Positions 58,980-64,000 of a stretch of 64,000 nt of DNA are shown here, in pieces. A model generated the notes under the pieces. The model made no database searches. It saw only the letters and a list, made by a program, of their open reading frames with translations, and was not told the DNA's origin. The stretch comes from Auriscalpium vulgare (lineage: Eukaryota; Basidiomycota; Agaricomycetes; Russulales; Auriscalpiaceae): the NCBI GenBank assembly GCA_019915015.1, contig JAHBBC010000004.1, positions 310,001 through 374,000 of the forward strand, written 5' to 3'. Position 1 is the first letter of the stretch; each line of letters starts with the position of its first letter. A program made the position numbers and the translations under genes.

Positions 58980-60100
58980 CGACGTCACCCCGCATGCCAA
59001 CTTCCGTTACAACTTCCCTATTCTCGAGCCTGCTTCAGCTCTCGAGGACCTCGCGAAACGTCGTGACGCGATCGACTTGGACAAGGTCATCGTCGTCATG
59101 GTTTCGCTGAGCTTGGTCCCTCGGGCAGCTCGCTCACCCGCTGGGAGACGGAAGTTCGAGGCCAGTTCACACTCGAGGGATGCATCGAGACGGCATGGAT
59201 GATGGGCTGCATCAAACACTTCAACGGTCGCCTCAAGGACAATTCCCCGTACGTCGGTTGGGTGGACGTGAAGACCAGGCTGTTGATGACAAGGACATTC
59301 GAGGAAAGTATGAGGTTGATATCCTCGCCCATGCCGGTGTACCCCTGATCGGTGAGTGCTTCGTTCCTCGATTGCATCTCACTTTTTATTATTATCACAG
59401 AACCAAAGCTCTTCCGCGGATACGACCCCAAGCACAACGTGTACCACCAGTGGATTGAGCTGGTTCACGTTGGAACCTTTCGGAGTCTCTGACTCCGAGA
59501 CGCCGAGAAGTTCAAAAAGGAACACTATGGGCCAACGCCGGCCAGTGGTGTTCAAGAAGGGCGCTCGTATCATAGTGTCGAGGGCGTTCACGCCGTCAAG
59601 TCGGCGGTCAGATTACAACAGGCAGGCCCGCCGGCCGCTATGGTATCCCGGAAGACATCATCGCTCGTACTGATCGCATGTTTCTTTGGGCTCTCGTCAC
59701 GGTTTGCGTGGCTGAGGCCCTCAATGACCCTGGCATCACTATGAACTCTACGAACACATGCACCCTTCCAACCTCGGAACCAGTCTCGGCAGCATGTGCA
59801 GTCTCTCGCGAAGATGTTCAAGGATCGAGCCGACGAGAAGGAGATTCACAACAACATTTTGCAGGAGACCTACGTTCTGTCAGTCATCCTTTTGTTCGCC
59901 TGCTTACTTTTGTTTCAAAGTTCAATCCCGGTCGGGCAAGGCCCCAAGTTCGCCATGGGCCGCGAGCCTGCTGAGATGTCCCGGCCTGCTACAACGACTC
60001 GCGCAGGCCCAGGCGTATGTGCTTCTCAATCCCTCTTTTCATCTTAACTAAGGTCGACTCTGTGACTAGATCATGGAGGCGCAGGGTACGGGGGGACATC
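58980..60100 (+). pseudogene. FAS2: Fatty acid synthase alpha subunit relic
   Basis: Blocks of fungal fatty acid synthase alpha appear in the right order but in several frames: [26 protein letters not shown], then [145 protein letters not shown] and FAMGREPAEMSRPATTTRAG, ending near IMEAQGTGG. These cover the end of the ketoreductase and the start of the ketosynthase. The ketosynthase segment expected between ILQET and FAMGRE is deleted. A GT-AG intron is retained at 59352-59400, so this is a DNA-level copy. Multiple frameshifts make it non-functional. The 3' end meets the next element near 60110. Confidence 0.85.
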
Positions 60101-60167
60101 GCAATCTACTCGGTGGAGCCAGGCAGGATGATATATTGATATACTGTGTAAATATATAACCATAATG

Positions 60168-63100
60168 TCAAGAATTTTGCTTGGCTGCTATCTGCTCTGC
60201 CCAGCCATTGGCGTTCTTGTTCCACTGACCCAATGCAGAATCTGTGCTGAGCACCAAGGAGCCACGCAGTCCAGTAAAGTGAAGGTTAAAGTGAGTCGTA
60301 TCCTGTGAGCAGAAGATGATGATGTCTCCTGGCCTCATGAGGAAGACGAGGCCTGGCTCATACATGCAGAGAGCCCCACCTTCCCATTCACCAAAGGCTA
60401 AGACAGCACAGATCTTCTTATCCTTGCCATCACGATGTGCAGAGGTGCATGCGGATATGTTGAGGACGAACCCGCCAAATGGGTAGGCAGGGCTCTGAGC
60501 GCCAAGAGGAAGCTGTTCTACCTCCGCGCACAGCTCATCGTACTGCTCAGGCAGATGTTTTTTCAGCTATCCCGAGATGCAAGGTCAGAATCATTGTATA
60601 CGTTAAAAAAATGATGACTGACCGACTCGGCGACCAGCTGCATCCAGGGCAGAAAGACCGCAGAGAGCACGGCATGCCGCTCAGGATCGTCCGAAATGTC
60701 CTTACTTGCATGAGGAGTGCGTTGCCCGAAATTTATCCTGCCACTGCTCCTATGATAGACAAGAAAAGGATGGGCATCTGTCGGTGCGCCATTGCCCTAG
60801 AGCACCCTGTTAGATACCCATCCAGATAATCCTACAGGACAAGAAACTCACTTTTTCGGCATAACGATTATACTTTTGATAATGTTGTGCCAGGAAATTG
60901 AACCCCTCTCTGCGAGAGTCATCCGAGTTGAACTCATCAGGAAAGAGATACTGTAGGGCTGGAAGGGTAGCTCTGTGTTTGGTTGGGTGACTGGTAGCAA
61001 AGTGGGTGATGAGCATGGCGCAAAAGTCGCCAGCCATGTCCTTCAAAATAAGTGTCTTCCTACCAGCAAAAGCAGCAATGAGTAAATAGAAATAAATAGA
61101 TGGCAGAGAAGCATACCGTTCACAAATTGCCGGATCAATAGCAAGGTAACTGCCACTGCTCCTTCCATGATCGCCAAGCTATATGATACAGTAGTCAGTT
61201 TCCACGTATCTGGGGTCGACCAGAGCACTTACCTTGGCTTTCAAGTCCTCAATTGAAGTCAAGACTGGGGCTTTCTCGGCAAGATCACGCTGTGCCTTTG
61301 TCCACTCATTGCGTTCCGTCTTCTTGAAAGGTATAGGCAACCTCTCTAGAATGAAGGGAAGCTGCACTGATATCGCCTCCGCAGCTTGGGCAATGTTCTC
61401 TGTGCTGCTGCATGCCAGGGCTGCCGTCTGCGCCCAGATGTTGGACCGCAGGGGGAGAGAAAACGAACTACAGAAAAGTATAGGTTGAATGATGACACAG
61501 GTCAACGAGCATGATTGTGTACTTGTCCTGTATCATATCCAGATAGGCGTCAGACATCTCCAGATCATTAAAAGGAATCTGGCGCAACACGATGCAACCC
61601 TGCTTGTCGGAATCAGGGACCGTGATGGTAAAATTGTCGCCTGCACACTCCTGAGCAAGGCCCTTCAAATAAGGAATAATACAAGACCGGATGGTGCTTC
61701 CATCATCTCCGTCTACAGAGCGATCGTCAGCTCAGTGAATCCGAATACACCGTCAAAATTGCACACCTGGAACAGCCCGTAGTGCGTATGCCAAGGCAGC
61801 AATGTCCGCCTCAACAGTTTTGGCCCTGCTCATGAACATCTTGGTTTCATTGAGAGCAGCCAAGGCTGTGATGATGTGTAGAGAGCCTGGAACTTTTATA
61901 TCAAAACATGTATACAGCAACTCATGAAGACAGGGGTACTCACCACCTTTGACGGCGTGCAGCAAACGGAAGCCTTGTCCCATTGTGTCGCTATACCAAT
62001 CACTACCTTTGCCCTGAAGGAGCCCAAGCCCATCGAATCCCCGCCTGACCTCGGACATATTGGACATATTGCTCCAAGGAAGTTGATACGTTTTGTGATG
62101 AGCTAGAATGCTGATACCATCTAAGCATTATCCTTCGCTCTATGAAGGCGGCGGACTCACTGTTGGACTTGGATGGTAAACTCCAGTAGGCCCTTGAGAC
62201 GGTTGAAGTTAACCAGGGTCACCTCAGCCTCTCCTGCACTGACAAGGGTGCATACATCACGTATTCTGGTCCAAATAAGACCCTGAGCAGCAGGGGGAGG
62301 GGCAGGAACAGGGGATGGAGAAAAGCCGATGGAAAGCGGGGCCACCAGAGCAGGGAATGTCGGCTGTCCCAGCTTCAGAAGGCGGTCAAGCAGAATCTTG
62401 CCACCACCTTTGAGTACAGGAGGCACCCCGTCTTGGCACCAGGGACCTTTGGGCTTCTTCTGGCGTGTGTTACTGGTCTTCTTCTGCTTGCCGCTACCGC
62501 GCCTGGTCTGCTTCTGCCTGCCACTACAGGCTGCGCCGTCGTATTCACTCTCCTCTGCACGGTCGCGCTGATCGATATGTTCACTTTCTTCCGCTTCATC
62601 TTCTTCACCCTCCGACTGTGCTCCCCCAGATTCAGGGGAGCCCATCCTACGGAGTTTGCCTGACGCACGGTCCCCTTTTCGTGGACAGCCCACATGACCA
62701 CCGGCGCCGGCAGGGCCGGGCTGTCCGGGGTTTCCTGCTTCCCCATGCTTTGTAGCTTGTATTAAGTAGGATCCTGGGTGAAGAGAAATGGTCTCCCACC
62801 TGGCTCATTTTGTCAGCCGAGATGTGAATGAATAGCTTGGGCAGGTTCGGCTCGCGGGCGGCCGCCAAGTCAGCCTCGAAAGCCATTGAGTAGGTCGGCA
62901 GGCCGAGAGAAGAGAGCCGAGAGCGTACCTCCAAGTCATCCTCTTGTGTAGTCGGCGGGTTTTGCATGCTGGCCAGCGCCGCGTCCACCTTGGAAGCCAA
63001 TGAGCTAGTTGGCGGAAAGAGAAAACAGACGCCAAGACCGCACCTCTAGCACGCCTTTGTCTCGCTGCGTACGCTTGCGGCCGGCTGATGCACTCCCAGG

Positions 63101-63829
63101 CGCAGGTGTTCGGATCGGCGTTGGCAGGAAGCCTGGGCCGTTTACGCTCGCAGGCGCCGCGTCCACCTTGGAAGCCGATGAGCCAGTAGGCAGAAAGAGA
63201 AAACAGAACAAGAACGCACCTCCAGCACGTCTTCATCTCGCCGCGTACGCTTGCGGCCCTCTGATGCACTCCCAGGCGCAGGTGTTCGGTGCGGCGTTGA
63301 CAGGAAGCCTGGGCCGTTCACGCTCGCAGGCGCCGCGTCCACCTTGGAAGCCGATGAGCCAGTAGGCAGAGAGAGAAAACAGAACAAGAACGCACCTCCA
63401 GCACGTCTTCATCTCGCCGCGTACGCTTGCGGCGCTCTGATGCACTCCCAGGCGCAGGTGTTCGGCGCGGCGTTGACAGGAAGCCTGGGCCGTTCACGCT
63501 CGCAGGCGCCGCGTCCACCTTGGAAGCCGATGAGCCAGTAGGCAGAAAGAGAAAACAGAACAAGAACGCACCTCCAGCACGCCTTCGTCTCGCCGCGTAC
63601 GCTTGCGGCCGGCTGATGCACTACCAGGCTCAGGCGTTCGGTCCGGCGTTGGCAGGAAGCCTGGGCGGTCGAAAAAGTCGCCTGCAGAAGCTACCCCACT
63701 AGCCAAGTGACATTCCCTAGCAGCCCAGTCTCGGAGTTGCTCCAATTCCGGGGCATTACTTTGGGCTGCCAGCGAGGCTAGTGTTCTGTACAAGTAGGTC
63801 AGAAGGTGGGGAGTCAAAGGGTGAGCCAT
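60168..63829 (-). CDS. Intact 969-aa DSBH oxygenase-like protein with repeated exon modules
   Basis: Fifteen exons join in frame from ATG 63829 to the stop at 60168: 63829-63572, three 123-nt exons (63518-63396, 63342-63220, 63166-63044), 62988-62929, 62874-62800, 62747-62161, 62110-61944, 61892-61767, 61712-61523, 61467-61233, 61178-61117, 61059-60852, 60796-60623 and 60566-60168 (2910 nt). The N-terminus carries 41-residue repeats (PGFLSTP-x-RTPAPGSAS, RKRTRRDEDVLE), then basic and acidic disordered sequence, then a large helical region. The last exon holds the DSBH core: GGFVLNISACTSAHRDGKDK with HxD, GGALCMYEPGLVFLMRPGD, DTTHFNLHF with the third metal ligand, and GLRGSLVLSTD with a 2-oxoglutarate-binding Arg. 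This fits a 2-oxoglutarate/Fe(II) oxygenase; TET/JBP-like relatives are expanded with transposons in basidiomycetes. The substrate is unknown. Confidence 0.7.
63007..63711 (-). repeat. 176-bp tandem array of intron-plus-exon modules
   Basis: Units start at 63007, 63185, 63361 and 63537, spaced 178, 176 and 176 bp. Each holds a 53-nt intron (55 nt in the first) and a 123-nt exon in phase 0. The last unit diverges near 63665. Confidence 0.9.
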
Positions 63830-64000
63830 AGATCAAAGCTGGCAGGCACTGAGGCGGAGGGACCAGTAATATCACGCCGGCGGCGCCGGCAGCCCGCGTC
63901 CCAGCCACATCCCAGCCACAGGCGCGTTCTGGGAACCCAGAACGCGCCTGTGGCTGGGCTTCCTGGCCAATAGGGCCGTCTCTCTCCCACGCCCGTTTGC
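63830..64000. other. 5' flank of the 969-aa gene
   Basis: Presumed promoter and window edge; it contains the perfect palindrome described separately. No TATA box is obvious. Confidence 0.4.
63911..63958. repeat. Perfect 48-bp palindrome (23-bp arms, 2-bp loop)
   Basis: The arm CCCAGCCACAGGCGCGTTCT plus GGG is followed by AA and its exact reverse complement. It lies 82 bp upstream of the start codon of the 969-aa gene and could form a cruciform, or be a dimeric binding site or transposon footprint. Confidence 0.9.

Overview
The window reads as nuclear DNA of a filamentous basidiomycete, most likely an Agaricomycete (mushroom-forming fungus). Its genes are split by many short GT-AG introns (about 44 to 90 nt, mostly 50 to 55). 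The recognisable families are typical of that group: F-box/leucine-rich proteins, a WW-like membrane protein, an Sfp1-like zinc-finger regulator, hAT and integrase transposons, and multicopy double-stranded beta-helix (DSBH) oxygenase-like genes. There is no rRNA, tRNA or CRISPR array that I can support. All gene models are hand-spliced from sequence; family names come from recalled family features, with no database search.

Layout. 0.4-1.75 kb: a C2H2 zinc-finger gene with an in-frame TGA and decaying finger copies. 4.15-6.67 kb: a hAT element with perfect 18-bp terminal inverted repeats and a shortened transposase. 6.67-12.24 kb: a 1.4-kb inverted duplication (99.7% identical arms) around a 2.7-kb spacer, one arm starting exactly at the hAT end. 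12.4-13.7 kb: an intact 378-aa DSBH-like gene, then a dead SR-protein-kinase fragment. 16.2-20 kb: a truncated integrase-type transposase and a second DSBH-like gene, mostly inside a 3.4-kb segment almost devoid of CpG. 20-24 kb: a graveyard including prolyl-hydroxylase-like and glutathione-reductase-like relics. 28.6-35 kb: three F-box/LRR genes, one broken by a 17-bp duplication and one truncated. 37.3-42.1 kb: an intact SET-domain gene and an intact JmjC-domain gene facing each other tail to tail. 43.5-45.6 kb: a gene for an unnamed cysteine-motif family. 46.6-47.1 kb: a relic of a CM1 (microtubule-nucleation) coiled-coil protein. 53.3-55.4 kb: a complete ten-exon WW-like membrane protein gene. 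57.2-58.7 kb: an intact Sfp1-like regulator. 59-60.1 kb: a fatty acid synthase alpha-subunit pseudogene. 60.2-63.8 kb: an intact 15-exon, 969-aa DSBH-like gene whose 5' end contains tandemly duplicated exon-plus-intron modules.

Overall picture. The DNA looks like a transposon-rich, chromatin-regulated compartment. Four structurally different DSBH genes (three 2-oxoglutarate-oxygenase-like, one JmjC) and a SET methyltransferase gene lie among transposon remains and intron-retaining copies of housekeeping genes. Two footprints suggest CpG methylation: the CpG-free segment at 16.6-20 kb, and the inverted-repeat arms, where three of four differences are CpG transitions. A link between the oxygenase-like genes and that methylation is my inference.
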